A stretch of 30,377 bases of DNA from a virus. Below the pieces are notes generated by a model that made no database searches, was not told the origin of the DNA, and worked only from the letters and a program-made list of their open reading frames with translations. Location: the IMG/VR virus record IMGVR_UViG_3300046533_000154, positions 1 through 30,377 of that record. The stretch is one strand, 5' to 3'. Below, one piece after another: positions 7,813 through 16,138 of the stretch (position 1 is its first letter; each line of letters opens with the position of its first letter). Both the position numbers and the translations under genes were made by a program.

Positions 7813-10157
7813 TGCCGAACGTTCAAGGGTTCATCCAGCAATACGCGCCGGTCGCGGCAGATGTCGGCCAGCGGATCGGCGTCGCGCCCGATGTGCTGCT
7901 CGGACAATGGGGACTGGAAACCGGCTGGGGCAAGTCGGTCGTTCCCGGCACGAACAACCTCGGCAACATCAAGGGGCCGGGCGTTGCCGCGACGGATAAC
8001 CAGACCGGCTCGAATGATCAGTACCGCGCCTATTCGAGCCCGCAGGCGTTCGGCAATGACTTTGCTAACCTGATCAGCAGCAACTACAAAGGGGCCATAG
8101 GTGCGGGCTCTGATGCGTCTGCATATGGCAAAGCATTGAAGGCCGGCGGCTATGCGCAAGACTCAGGCTATGCGAACAAGCTGTCGAGCGCGGTCGGAAT
8201 GGTGAGGAAATTCGGGGACGCGATTGCCTCGGCGATCTCTGGCAGCGCAAATGCAGCCGAACTCAGCCCGCAACAGATGAGCGGTGCGCCCGTCATCTCG
8301 GCCACAGGACAACAGATCATGCCGCAAGCTACGAAACAGCCGGCCGCCGCGCCCACGTCAGCGCCGCCGGCATCGACTGGTGATCCATTGCTCGATATGG
8401 CGAATGCGGTCCAATCAGGCTCCGCAGCGTCTTCGTCTACTCCCGCAGCGCCTACGGCATCGGCACAGCCCGCGCAGGCCGCTGATGATCCCCTCCTGGC
8501 GATGGCGAACAGCGTGATGTCAGCAAAGGATACAGCGCCGGCAGCGACTGTTCAGCCAACGACAGCGCAGCAGACTGTCAACGGAAAGCCGTGGCAGCCT
8601 CCTGGCGCGGTCACGATGGGTATTGGCGATGCAATCAAAGGCGGCGTTCAGTCGCTCGCGCACGGCGGCGCATGGTTGGCGAATAAGATCGCGCCCGACG
8701 CGCAGTTCACAAAAGACCTGAATGCAGCAGTTCCGCAGATCGACCAGACCATCCAGTCGCAGGATGCGCAATATGCGGCTCAGCGCGCGGCGAACGGCGG
8801 CACCGGCATAGACATCGGTCGCGGAGTAGGTAATGCAATCGGCGCTGTCCCTCTCGCGGCAGCAATGCCGGCTGGCAGCGGCGTTATTGGCGGCATCGGT
8901 GCTGGCGCGCTTTCTGGTGCGGCCAATAGCCTGATTGAGCCCGTCACTGACGTGTCGAAAGGGTACGCTAACCAGAAATTGCAGCAAGCCGGGACTGGCG
9001 CGATCGTCGGCGGCGTCGCCAATCCATTGATGCGAGCAATTGGCGCGGCGGTTTCTCCCACTGTCGGCGCGGCTCAGCAGAAGCTTCTTGATGCCGGCGT
9101 GCCGCTCACACCAGGTCAGATTCTCGGGGGCGCCGCGGCGCGCACCGAAGCCAAGTTGACCAGCGTTCCATTCGTCGGCGACATGATTAAAAACGGCCAG
9201 CAACGCGCCGTGCAGGGATTCAACAAGGCGACCTATAACGAGGTGCTTGCGCCGCTCGGTCAGACCTATGATGGCCCGATTGGCAATGAAGGCGTTGCCG
9301 CCGTACAGAAGACGATCAGCAATGCCTATGACGATGCGCTGTCAAAACTGACGTTCAAGGCAGATCCGCAGTTCCAGTCAGACCTTGGAAACCTTGCCAG
9401 CATGGCGCAGAACCTGCCCCCGGCGCAGCAAGGCCAGTTCATGAGCGTGGTGAAAAACCAGATCGTCGGCAAGCTGTCGCCACAAGGCGAAATGGACGGC
9501 GCGACGCTGAAGGGCGTTCAAAGCGAACTTGGCCGTATCTCGCGCGGCCTGACCGGCGATCCGTCTTTCGATAATCAGCAGCTCGGACAGGCTATCGGCG
9601 AGGTGAAAAACCTTGTCGAGCAATCCTTGCCGCGTAACAACGCGTCGGATGCTGTTCAGGACTTGGCAAATGCGAATTCGGCCTATGCCAACTTCGTGCG
9701 CCTGCGCGCGGCGGCCGGCTCGCAAGGGGCGATGAACAACGAAGGCGTTTTCACTGCGGCGCAACTGAATAATGCAGTGCGCGGCGCGGATAAGTCAGCA
9801 GGGAAAGGCGCGACTGCAACAGGCAACGCACTGATGCAGGACTTCTCAAGCGCTGGCCAATCCGTGCTTGGGTCGAAATACCCGGATTCAGGCACTCCGG
9901 GTCGCGCGCTGCTCGCCCTGATGGGACCGGCCGCGTTGGGTCAGGCATTCGTGCCCGGCTATACCGCGCCGCTGGCTGCTGCGATGGGCGTCGGCGCACT
10001 TCCTTATACGGCAATGGGTCAGAAGGCTGCGCAAGCTCTACTTACGGCGCGGCCCGGTTTCGCGGTCCCAGTAGGGAATGCGCTTTCCCGCTACGGAGTC
10101 CCACTCGCCGCGCCTGCGGGCAATGCGCTCATCAATGCGATCACACGCCCGCAATAG
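7812..10157 (+). CDS. Large ejection protein with N-terminal peptidoglycan hydrolase domain (P22 gp16 position)
   Basis: 781 residues from ATG 7812 in the TGATG overlap; an in-frame start at 7767 would lie inside the previous gene. Residues about 1-135 look like a FlgJ-type glucosaminidase/lytic transglycosylase domain: GQWGLETGWGKS with catalytic-type Glu36, then NNLGNIKG. A Pro/Ala-rich linker (about 160-275) holds two copies of DPLL-x-MAN-x-V. Hydrophobic Gly-rich segments near 345-385 (PLAAAMPAGSGVIGGIGAGA) could enter membranes, and long helices follow. Such proteins are ejected with the DNA, locally cut the cell wall and help form the trans-envelope channel. It ends the virion operon before the tandem terminators. 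Confidence 0.78.
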   Translation: MPNVQGFIQQYAPVAADVGQRIGVAPDVLLGQWGLETGWGKSVVPGTNNLGNIKGPGVAATDNQTGSNDQYRAYSSPQAFGNDFANLISSNYKGAIGAGSDASAYGKALKAGGYAQDSGYANKLSSAVGMVRKFGDAIASAISGSANAAELSPQQMSGAPVISATGQQIMPQATKQPAAAPTSAPPASTGDPLLDMANAVQSGSAASSSTPAAPTASAQPAQAADDPLLAMANSVMSAKDTAPAATVQPTTAQQTVNGKPWQPPGAVTMGIGDAIKGGVQSLAHGGAWLANKIAPDAQFTKDLNAAVPQIDQTIQSQDAQYAAQRAANGGTGIDIGRGVGNAIGAVPLAAAMPAGSGVIGGIGAGALSGAANSLIEPVTDVSKGYANQKLQQAGTGAIVGGVANPLMRAIGAAVSPTVGAAQQKLLDAGVPLTPGQILGGAAARTEAKLTSVPFVGDMIKNGQQRAVQGFNKATYNEVLAPLGQTYDGPIGNEGVAAVQKTISNAYDDALSKLTFKADPQFQSDLGNLASMAQNLPPAQQGQFMSVVKNQIVGKLSPQGEMDGATLKGVQSELGRISRGLTGDPSFDNQQLGQAIGEVKNLVEQSLPRNNASDAVQDLANANSAYANFVRLRAAAGSQGAMNNEGVFTAAQLNNAVRGADKSAGKGATATGNALMQDFSSAGQSVLGSKYPDSGTPGRALLALMGPAALGQAFVPGYTAPLAAAMGVGALPYTAMGQKAAQALLTARPGFAVPVGNALSRYGVPLAAPAGNALINAITRPQ

Positions 10158-10244
10158 TCTGCGGTAAATCGGGGGGATCACTACCACAAGCAGGCAGAAA
10201 ACAACCGTCTTGACGACCGCATTCCAGAACTGATCACCATTCAT
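10038..10244 (-). CDS. Small antisense membrane protein at the sieA/immI position
   Basis: 68 residues on the minus strand. Residues about 8-27 (NAVVKTVVFCLLVVVIPPIY) form one hydrophobic span, followed by an Arg-rich cytoplasmic-type tail (RRLLRACDRIDERIARRR). ATG 10244 has GGAG (10254-10251 on the minus strand) six bases upstream, and a perfect TATAAT lies at 10285-10280. The membrane part lies in the gap; the tail overlaps the 3' end of the ejection gene antisense. In P22 this interval carries the leftward superinfection-exclusion gene sieA. Function is unknown; exclusion is a positional hypothesis. It could be a chance frame, but the ribosome site and membrane span argue for a gene. Confidence 0.5.
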   Translation of the reverse strand: MNGDQFWNAVVKTVVFCLLVVVIPPIYRRLLRACDRIDERIARRRGEWDSVAGKRIPYWDRETGPRRK

Positions 10245-10255
10245 TGAAATCTCCG

Positions 10256-10282
10256 AGCCCTCCCAGTGAGGGCTTCTTTATT
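10256..10282 (+). terminator. First of two tandem Rho-independent terminators
   Basis: A 7-bp stem, AGCCCTC (10256-10262) with GAGGGCT (10268-10274) around a five-base loop, is followed by TCTTTATT. It sits after the virion operon. The hairpin has few Ts, so it may be weaker than the second. Confidence 0.7.
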
Positions 10283-10285
10283 ATA
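10280..10285 (-). promoter_or_regulatory. Perfect -10 box for the antisense membrane gene
   Basis: On the minus strand the sequence reads TATAAT, about seven bases before a likely start near 10273 and about 30 bases before the coding start at 10244. No good TTGACA-like box stands 16-18 bases upstream, so the promoter is only half supported. Confidence 0.4.
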
Positions 10286-10314
10286 GGCCGCCAATTGAGC
10301 GGCCTTTTTGTTTT
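10285..10314 (+). terminator. Second tandem Rho-independent terminator, directly before the tailspike
   Basis: AGGCCGC (10285-10291) pairs with GCGGCCT (10299-10305) around CAATTGA, and TTTTTGTTTT (10305-10314) follows. This is a textbook terminator ending ten bases before the tailspike ATG, so the tailspike must be reached by read-through, antitermination or a promoter farther upstream. Confidence 0.88.
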
Positions 10315-10323
10315 GGGGCCCAC

Positions 10324-12294
10324 ATGCAAATCCTGCCGAACGCAAAGAGTCAATTCATCGACTCCGCTGGGCAACCGCTTGCCAGCGGCACAGTCGGATT
10401 CTACTTCCCTGGCACGCTTAACCCGAAGGCCACGTTTCAGGACTCGGCCGGCACGATCGCCAACACGAACCCGGTGCAGCTCGACAGCCGCGGTCAGGCG
10501 ATCATCTGGGGAAATGGAATCTATCGGCAGATTGTCAAGGATGCATCGGGCGTCACGATCTGGGATCAGATCACCGAAGATCCGAATGCTGGCCTCACTG
10601 GCGATCTGACAGACAACCTGTTCGTTGCCGGCACGAATTTCACGCCTGGCACTACGACACAACTCACGCTGACCACCGCCCCTGGTTCTGTCCAGAACAT
10701 GTGGGTGTATTTCGATGGCACCTATCAGGCTGACAACCAACTCTCTCTGAGTGGCACGACGCTGACGTTCAATTCGCCGATCCCGGTCGGCGTGACTCTC
10801 GTCACTGTCAAGATCGGGACGACGATCGCCATCGGCACACCTGGAACGGGGGCTGTGACGGATGCCTCCGTTGCGGCGAACGCTGGCATCAACAGCACAA
10901 AGCTAGCGTACATCGAAGGCGATGCGGGCTCACTCTCCCGGACTGTCCAGAGCAAGCTCAGGGAGCGAATCAGCGTCAAGGACTTCGGCGCGAAGGGCGA
11001 TGGCATCACTGACGATTCTGCCGCGTTTCAGGTTGCACTGAATACCGCCATTTCACAGAACAGCCGTCTTGTCATCCCATCTGGCTGCTACATCATCGGC
11101 ACTCCGCTGGTGGCTCAGTTCAGTAACGTCAGTGGTGGACTCAACGATCATGGGCGACGGCCGCGTATAGAGGGCGACGGTTCCGAAGATACGTTGCTGT
11201 TCTATACCGGGGCGAGCGCATCGCCCGTTCTTTCGGTGATCGGCGCCGGTGATTTTGTGGACCTGATGACCGTCAAGGGATTTCGCATCAACCGGCCATT
11301 TGCCACACCCGCTGGCGTCGGTTTGCTTGTTAGCACGACGATTCACGGCGTCATCGAAGATATCGCTATTACAGGTTTCGATACTGGCCTTCAGCTTACC
11401 GACGTCAATAGCATGAAGCTCGTCAAGGTTTCTCTGTCTGGAAATAACCTTGGGTTTCTTGCGCAGCAGGGCACGGTAACGCCGCCGAACCTGATCGAAT
11501 GGGATTCATGCGCATTTGACTCAAATATCAAGAGCGCTGGCACGTCTCTGTTGGGCACTGTGGTCGCGTTCAGAAATTGCTCGTTTGAAGGCAATGGCAA
11601 CGGCACTGCAGCGACTCTCACTCTGACCTACAACGGCGGGACGGGTTGCGCAGCGAGCAGCTTCTATAACAACTATTTCGAAGGGAATTTCGGGCCGGCT
11701 GACATCTTTCAGGTGCTTGTCAATCCCATGCCGCATGGAAACATGGTTGTTGAAGGCAACGTGTTCGACAAGATCGACGCGACGAAATTCGTCACCAACC
11801 ATATCTTCATCGATGCATCGGCATTGGGCGCCGTTGGAAGTCCTTTCAACGCGCAGATCCGCGGCAACGGATTTTTCAATGGCGGCCTGGTACCACACAA
11901 CCCCGCCATTGTTCAGGCTCCAGGCGGAAGCGGTTATTTCGGTTTCCGATCGAATGACATGCTCAATGACAACACGTTCAGTTTCGCCAGCGAGCAACCG
12001 GCCGTAACTCCAAGTTCACTGATCGATGGCGAAGCGGTGTGTCAGATCAGTTCTGCTGGCGTTCTCTCGAACAGCCTCGGCGTGACTACATGTACGAAAA
12101 CTGGCCCCGGCCTATACGTGCTGACCATTCCTCAACTCACGTCCGCAGCGCTCGTCTCCGTCACTCCCAACACGTCAGGAATCGCGATGGCCAGCGGCCT
12201 CGTGATAAGCGCGACTCAGGTAGCTATCCAGACAGCCAATGGAACAGGGGCTGCGGCTGACTTCGCGACCACTGTCCGCGTGAAGATGCTTTGA
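10324..12294 (+). CDS. Tailspike / receptor-binding depolymerase-type protein
   Basis: 656 residues, near the 666 of P22 gp9. Residues about 1-85 (MQILPNAKSQFIDSAGQPL, VQLDSRGQAIIWGNGIYRQIV) resemble the N-terminal head-binding beta domain of podovirus tailspikes. Residues about 98-165 are the GTNFTPGTT beta module also found in the protein at 4157-4507. The segment ISVKDFGAKGDGITDDSAAF (about 215-235) is the hallmark entry to a right-handed parallel beta-helix of the pectate-lyase type. Repeated Gly/Asn-rich turns follow (NCSFEGNGNGT, NNYFEGNFG, GNVFDKID). A C-terminal trimer domain probably ends it. It would bind and possibly cut host O-antigen or capsule. GGGG at 10314-10317 is a modest ribosome site. 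Confidence 0.85.
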   Translation: MQILPNAKSQFIDSAGQPLASGTVGFYFPGTLNPKATFQDSAGTIANTNPVQLDSRGQAIIWGNGIYRQIVKDASGVTIWDQITEDPNAGLTGDLTDNLFVAGTNFTPGTTTQLTLTTAPGSVQNMWVYFDGTYQADNQLSLSGTTLTFNSPIPVGVTLVTVKIGTTIAIGTPGTGAVTDASVAANAGINSTKLAYIEGDAGSLSRTVQSKLRERISVKDFGAKGDGITDDSAAFQVALNTAISQNSRLVIPSGCYIIGTPLVAQFSNVSGGLNDHGRRPRIEGDGSEDTLLFYTGASASPVLSVIGAGDFVDLMTVKGFRINRPFATPAGVGLLVSTTIHGVIEDIAITGFDTGLQLTDVNSMKLVKVSLSGNNLGFLAQQGTVTPPNLIEWDSCAFDSNIKSAGTSLLGTVVAFRNCSFEGNGNGTAATLTLTYNGGTGCAASSFYNNYFEGNFGPADIFQVLVNPMPHGNMVVEGNVFDKIDATKFVTNHIFIDASALGAVGSPFNAQIRGNGFFNGGLVPHNPAIVQAPGGSGYFGFRSNDMLNDNTFSFASEQPAVTPSSLIDGEAVCQISSAGVLSNSLGVTTCTKTGPGLYVLTIPQLTSAALVSVTPNTSGIAMASGLVISATQVAIQTANGTGAAADFATTVRVKML

Positions 12295-12323
12295 AAAAAC
12301 AGATGACCAAAACGGGGAATCAA

Positions 12324-12497
12324 ATGAAAGACATCGCAGCGAGCGCTGTAAAGGCAGTTCCACCAATCGGGGCGAACTGGTGGCTATGGATAGAGGGACA
12401 CGACATCAATTGGTACGTCGCTGCTGCGACGATCGTCTATATCGGCTTGCAGGCGTTTTACCTGATCCGCAATGGCGGACGCAGAGGTAGCGAATGA
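12324..12497 (+). CDS. Small holin with one clear membrane span
   Basis: 57 residues from ATG 12324, chosen because GGGGA (12314-12318) stands at the right distance; an upstream TTG at 12291 overlaps the tailspike stop and is less likely. An amphipathic start (KDIAASAVKAVPPIGANWWLW) precedes a span (about 31-49, YVAAATIVYIGLQAFYLI) and a basic tail RNGGRRGSE. This pattern matches small podovirus holins that release endolysin by opening the inner membrane. It overlaps the lysozyme gene by ATGA, which supports a lysis role. Confidence 0.72.
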   Translation: MKDIAASAVKAVPPIGANWWLWIEGHDINWYVAAATIVYIGLQAFYLIRNGGRRGSE

Positions 12498-12946
12498 ATC
12501 CAGATAACGAAGCACAACTCATCGTTGAATTACGCCGCGATGAGGGCGTGCGCTATGTGCCGTATGCGGACACGAAGGGCATTCCAACCACAGGGGTAGG
12601 GCACAACCTGCAAGCGTCTCCGCTGCCCACAGGCTGGTCCTATCCGCTCTCTGACGATCAGGTTAATCAACTCCTGATGAGCGACCTCTCAAACGTGTTT
12701 TCGGATCTGAACCGCGATCTCCCGTGGTGGACCGATCTGAACGACGTGCGTCAGCGCGTCATCTGCAACATGTGCTTCAACCTCGGCATGAGCAAGCTCG
12801 CAGGCTTCAAGAACACCCTCGCGGCGATGCGTCAGGGTCGGTATGACGACGCTGCGGACGGGATGTTGAATAGCGCGTGGGCCTCACAGGTCGGCGCGCG
12901 CGCACAACGACTCGCGCAAATGATGCGCACGGGGGAATCGCTATGA
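12494..12946 (+). CDS. T4-type endolysin (lysozyme, glycoside hydrolase family 24)
   Basis: 150 residues, the usual size of T4/P22-type phage lysozymes that cut the beta-1,4 bond between MurNAc and GlcNAc. Catalytic residues are readable: Glu17 (RRDEGVR), Asp26 (YADTKG) and Thr32 (PTTGVGHN). The 9- and 6-residue spacings equal Glu11-Asp20-Thr26 of T4 lysozyme. The C-terminal half (RQRVICNMCFNLGMSKLAGFKNTLAAMRQGRYDDAA) is also typical. There is no signal peptide, so a holin is needed. ATG 12494 overlaps the holin stop, with GAGG upstream; the stop overlaps the next ATG. Confidence 0.93.
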   Translation: MNPDNEAQLIVELRRDEGVRYVPYADTKGIPTTGVGHNLQASPLPTGWSYPLSDDQVNQLLMSDLSNVFSDLNRDLPWWTDLNDVRQRVICNMCFNLGMSKLAGFKNTLAAMRQGRYDDAADGMLNSAWASQVGARAQRLAQMMRTGESL

Positions 12947-13506
12947 GCGCATGGACATCGGCATTGAACGTCGTCAAGACGCTGGCGCCGACGATCGCAA
13001 CGGCATTGGGTGGGCCGCTCGCCGGGGGCGCTGTGATGGCACTGGAAAGCGTGTTCGGCATCACTGCCAAACCGGATGAATCTACTGACGATCGGCAGAC
13101 CGCAATCGCTGCGGCTATCAGTGGCGCGACGCCCGAGCAACTGGCCGCGATGCGTGCGAAGGATCAGGATTACGCGCTCGCAATGGCGCAAGCCGGGTTC
13201 AAGGACACCGAGACGCTCGCAAGTCTGGCAGTGCAGGACCGGGCCAGCGCACGTGCAATGCAGATCAGCACCAAGAGCGTGACGGCGCCGTTCCTCGCAA
13301 TGTTCGTCACCTTCGGATTCTTCGGCGTGCTGGCCGTGATGATGTTCTATCAGCTTCCACAGGCCACGCACGACGCGCTGATGCTGATGCTTGGCTCGCT
13401 CGGTACGGCATGGACCGGCGTCATCGCTTACTACTTCGGCAGCTCGGCCGGCAGCGATCGCAAAACCGAACTGCTCGCTCAATCGACTCCAGGAGCGGCG
13501 CAATGA
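12943..13506 (+). CDS. Holin-like membrane protein (3-TM family)
   Basis: 187 residues from ATG 12943 in an ATGA overlap with lysozyme; the longer frame from 12877 runs inside lysozyme and is rejected. A glycine-rich N-terminal hydrophobic region (TIATALGGPLAGGAVMALESVFG) and two C-terminal spans (about 111-131, PFLAMFVTFGFFGVLAVMMFY; about 140-165, LMLMLGSLGTAWTGVIAYYFG) flank a helical acidic middle (TPEQLAAMRAKDQ, then DRASARAMQI). This layout matches the holin family described for gene-transfer-agent-like phages. It may be a second holin or an antiholin for the small holin upstream. Confidence 0.68.
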   Translation: MSAWTSALNVVKTLAPTIATALGGPLAGGAVMALESVFGITAKPDESTDDRQTAIAAAISGATPEQLAAMRAKDQDYALAMAQAGFKDTETLASLAVQDRASARAMQISTKSVTAPFLAMFVTFGFFGVLAVMMFYQLPQATHDALMLMLGSLGTAWTGVIAYYFGSSAGSDRKTELLAQSTPGAAQ

Positions 13507-13745
13507 ATCTCGTCAAAAACTACCTGCTGAACATCCTGAAGTGGCTCGACATCGGCGTGAACGTCATCGTCCTGTTCGGTGCGAGCAACGAAACGATCAG
13601 CGAACGATCAGCCAAGGCACGCAACGCCGGACGTAAGTGGGGCTGCGTGCTGTGCGGTCTTCTTGACTGGATCAATCCAGGCCATTGCGACAACGCTCTC
13701 ACGTCAACCATCGGCGGAGACGCCATCATTCCTGACGGGAAATAA
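13503..13745 (+). CDS. Small conserved-type protein at the end of the lysis block
   Basis: 80 residues, function not recognised. A moderately hydrophobic N-terminus (YLLNILKWLDIGVNVIVLFG) is followed by NETISERSAKARNAGRKWGCVLCGLLDWINPGHCDNA, where RWGCVLC-type and NPGHC-type cysteines (three in about 17 residues) may form a disulfide or bind metal. The pattern is familiar next to phage lysis genes. It lacks a lipobox and the coiled coil expected of Rz/Rz1 spanins. The start overlaps the previous stop by ATGA. Confidence 0.65.
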   Translation: MNLVKNYLLNILKWLDIGVNVIVLFGASNETISERSAKARNAGRKWGCVLCGLLDWINPGHCDNALTSTIGGDAIIPDGK

Positions 13746-13746
13746 C

Positions 13747-14961
13747 ATGAAACGACTTCTCACTATCGCGGCTCTCGCTCTGGTCTGCGCTGCTTCGTTC
13801 GGGGCTACGCTTAACCCGGTCCAGTTGCTTAACCCAGCCGGCTCGACAGCCGGACAGGTGATCGTCTCGACTGGCGCAAGCACGGCGCCGGCATGGTCGG
13901 GCAATGCGATACTTAACGGGCTGACATCCTCAACCTTCACTATCGGACAGGCGCTTTCTGGTAACGCGGTGACAAGCGAAACGGTCGGCGCGGCGCCGGG
14001 CTCGCCCACCTTCAGCGGCTGGTTGAATTCGTTCTGGCGTTGGGGTTCGGTCAATTCGGCAGTCGGGCACCAGGTCGGGTTTAACGTCGCGTGCTATATC
14101 ACTCCGACCAATACTTCCCTGGCGGAGCAGGACTGTGCACAGTTTCAGGCCATCGATGCGACGGGCGACGGCTTTACGAATGCCGTAGGCGCGCGCCGGG
14201 ACGGAGCTATCGCGGGTACTGTCACCAATGGTTTCGCGTGGGGCGGCAACGACATAGCAACCATCAACCCCAGTGGTGACGGTCAGCTTATCGGTAACGA
14301 AATCGACGTGGTGAACAACGGTTCGACTGTTGCTTCGCCGCTCGGCGCGACGAAGATGAAGGTTGGTCTGTGGTTGGCTAACTTCGCTAATCCGGCCACG
14401 GCAGCCATTGGACTGAACGGCACTGGCTGGAAAAACGGCCTGTGGGCGCAAGCCAATAACTTTCCGGCCGGAGCGAGCTTATTTTGGCTGGACAACAACT
14501 CCGGAACCGCGCTGTATTCGGTAAGCGGCACCGGTGTTGTCACGTCAACCGGCAGCACGTCAGGATCGTTCGCAGCTTCCGGCATGGTCGGTCAGACCAT
14601 CCTGCACAGCACTAGCGGAACATCCCTGACGACCGGCACCGCGGCTAATGCGACTTCGTTCAGCGTGCCGGCAGGAAACTGGAATCTACAATGCTCGTTC
14701 GCTTTTATTGCCGGCGCGACAACAACGATCGGCTCTATCAATGGCGGGGTTACGACAACGTCAGCAGTTTTCCCGGCGAACTACTTTCAGGCAACGCAAT
14801 TGGCTGCAAGTTTTACTGCCGGGCAAAGTCAGGTCATTTCCACGCCGATTTTTGCTCAATCGTTCTCGGCCCCTACGACCGTCTTCTGCGTGGCGTTCTC
14901 GGTATTCGGCACTAGCACGATGGGCGTGAACGGAACGTTGACCGCAACGCGTATCAACTAA
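13747..14961 (+). CDS. Secreted beta-rich phage protein with signal peptide
   Basis: 404 residues from ATG 13747, chosen because GGGA (13738-13741) precedes it and a clean Sec signal peptide begins there: MKRLLTIAALALVCAASFGA, cleaved after about residue 20. The mature part begins LNPVQLLNPAGSTAGQVIVS, a motif seen in Burkholderia phage proteins. The middle is rich in Gly, Asn and Thr. The last 130 residues (TSFSVPAGNWNLQCSFAF, PTTVFCVAFSVFGTST) look like a jelly-roll fibre head. Phage structural proteins normally lack signal peptides, so this protein probably leaves the cytoplasm on its own. Possible roles are a surface factor, a shield against superinfection, or a late-attached fibre. Its 3' end overlaps the opposing glycosyltransferase by eight bases. 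Confidence 0.7.
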   Translation: MKRLLTIAALALVCAASFGATLNPVQLLNPAGSTAGQVIVSTGASTAPAWSGNAILNGLTSSTFTIGQALSGNAVTSETVGAAPGSPTFSGWLNSFWRWGSVNSAVGHQVGFNVACYITPTNTSLAEQDCAQFQAIDATGDGFTNAVGARRDGAIAGTVTNGFAWGGNDIATINPSGDGQLIGNEIDVVNNGSTVASPLGATKMKVGLWLANFANPATAAIGLNGTGWKNGLWAQANNFPAGASLFWLDNNSGTALYSVSGTGVVTSTGSTSGSFAASGMVGQTILHSTSGTSLTTGTAANATSFSVPAGNWNLQCSFAFIAGATTTIGSINGGVTTTSAVFPANYFQATQLAASFTAGQSQVISTPIFAQSFSAPTTVFCVAFSVFGTSTMGVNGTLTATRIN

Positions 14962-16138
14962 CGACCAGCCGGCGCAACGCCAGCTTTGCTATGCGTACCG
15001 GCGCTGCAACCTTCCACGACAGCGAAGCGCGCACACGCATAAATCTCTCGTATGCGGTCTCTTCGTCATCGGGTATCAGATCCTCGCTGCCCAGACGAAG
15101 GGGCCACGTTATCTTCCACGACGTTGACAGGTAGCATTGATAGAGCGATTCCTGATAGGTGCCGTATATCTCTTTCGTTACCGGCTCACCCTTGATGATA
15201 TTGATCACGCGGGCCAGATAGCGCTTGTAATCGTCCTCGACGTTTTTGTTGACTTCGACGATATCGCGGTAGGCACACAGAATATCCAGCAGCTCAGAGG
15301 CATCCGGTGATTTATCCTTGTCCGCCTTTTTCGCTTCATTGACGAAGGCCGGGCCGAATCGCGGTATCAGACAGTCTTTCAGGTAGAAGCGGTTTTTCTT
15401 CGGCTCATCCCCGTATATGCCAACCAGCTTCCTGAAATACTTGAACCTGCTGCGCGACATCTTGACGCTCCACGACGTTGACCCGGTGTGCATGCACCAG
15501 ACCGTTACCGGTTTGTCCAGATAGTAATTCGTATATCCGGCGCGGAACAGGCGCAGGAACAGGTCATCGTCTTCGTAGCCCATGAACTGCTCATCGAAGC
15601 CGCCGACAGCCTCAAACGCGCTTCGCAGGATCAACGACGCTGATGGCAGGACATGCAGATCATGGCCCAGCATGTGGGTGATATTGCCCTGCTTCGGGTG
15701 CATCCCGACCTGCTGGCGAAGCATGTTCGAATGGACGATGTTGCCGTCTTCGTCGCCTTCGCACAGATCGGCGTAGACGTAGCCTAGCCGAAGATCTCGT
15801 TCGGGGACTAGCTCAAGCAAGTCTTCGATATGCTGGGGCAGGTAGAAATCGTCCTGGTCGAGCAGGGAGATGAATCCCGACTTCGTCGCCGCGACGCCAG
15901 CATTGCGCGCCGAACCCTGACCGCCGTTCGCCTTGTCGATTATGCGAAATCCATATTTCGCCGCCAGCGGAACAAGTGCCGCGCGCTCGTCAGGCTTCGA
16001 ACCATCATTGACGATCACAAATTCATCGGGCGGGATCGTCTGCGATACGACGCTTTTTATCGCGCGCTCGATCCATTTCGATCCGTTGTAATAGGGCACG
16101 ATGACCGCTACAGTCGGTCGATTTTTGGTATGGTCCAT
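14954..16138 (-). CDS. Family 2 glycosyltransferase (probable surface-sugar modification)
   Basis: 394 residues from ATG 16138, which has CTCTCC on the plus strand (16144-16149, GGAGAG on minus) five bases upstream; ATG 16198 is possible but less supported. The GT-A fold is clear: VPYYNG (about 14-19), VNDGS (about 43-47), NGGQGSARNAG (about 69-79), LLDQDD (DxD-type sugar-nucleotide and metal site, about 91-96), and the GYEDDDLFLRLFRAG acceptor-region motif. No membrane spans were seen, so it is cytoplasmic or peripheral. P22 carries gtrABC at this place, beside attP, to change O-antigen and block superinfection. Here there is one soluble transferase and no flippase partner. It appears to be transcribed from the minus promoter at 16315-16342. 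Confidence 0.85.
   Translation of the reverse strand: MDHTKNRPTVAVIVPYYNGSKWIERAIKSVVSQTIPPDEFVIVNDGSKPDERAALVPLAAKYGFRIIDKANGGQGSARNAGVAATKSGFISLLDQDDFYLPQHIEDLLELVPERDLRLGYVYADLCEGDEDGNIVHSNMLRQQVGMHPKQGNITHMLGHDLHVLPSASLILRSAFEAVGGFDEQFMGYEDDDLFLRLFRAGYTNYYLDKPVTVWCMHTGSTSWSVKMSRSRFKYFRKLVGIYGDEPKKNRFYLKDCLIPRFGPAFVNEAKKADKDKSPDASELLDILCAYRDIVEVNKNVEDDYKRYLARVINIIKGEPVTKEIYGTYQESLYQCYLSTSWKITWPLRLGSEDLIPDDEETAYERFMRVRASLSWKVAAPVRIAKLALRRLVVS

Noticed and set aside
8520-9203. 227-codon open frame on the minus strand
   Set aside because: Opposite the muralytic ejection gene, Cys/Arg-rich composition without any motif; a shadow.
12832-13503. 223-codon open frame on the minus strand
   Set aside because: Covers the coupled lysis genes in antisense and has shadow-like His/Arg/Cys content.
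13579-13746. Upstream extension of the secreted protein
   Set aside because: The extra 56 residues lie inside the previous gene and would hide the signal peptide; ATG 13747 has its own ribosome site.
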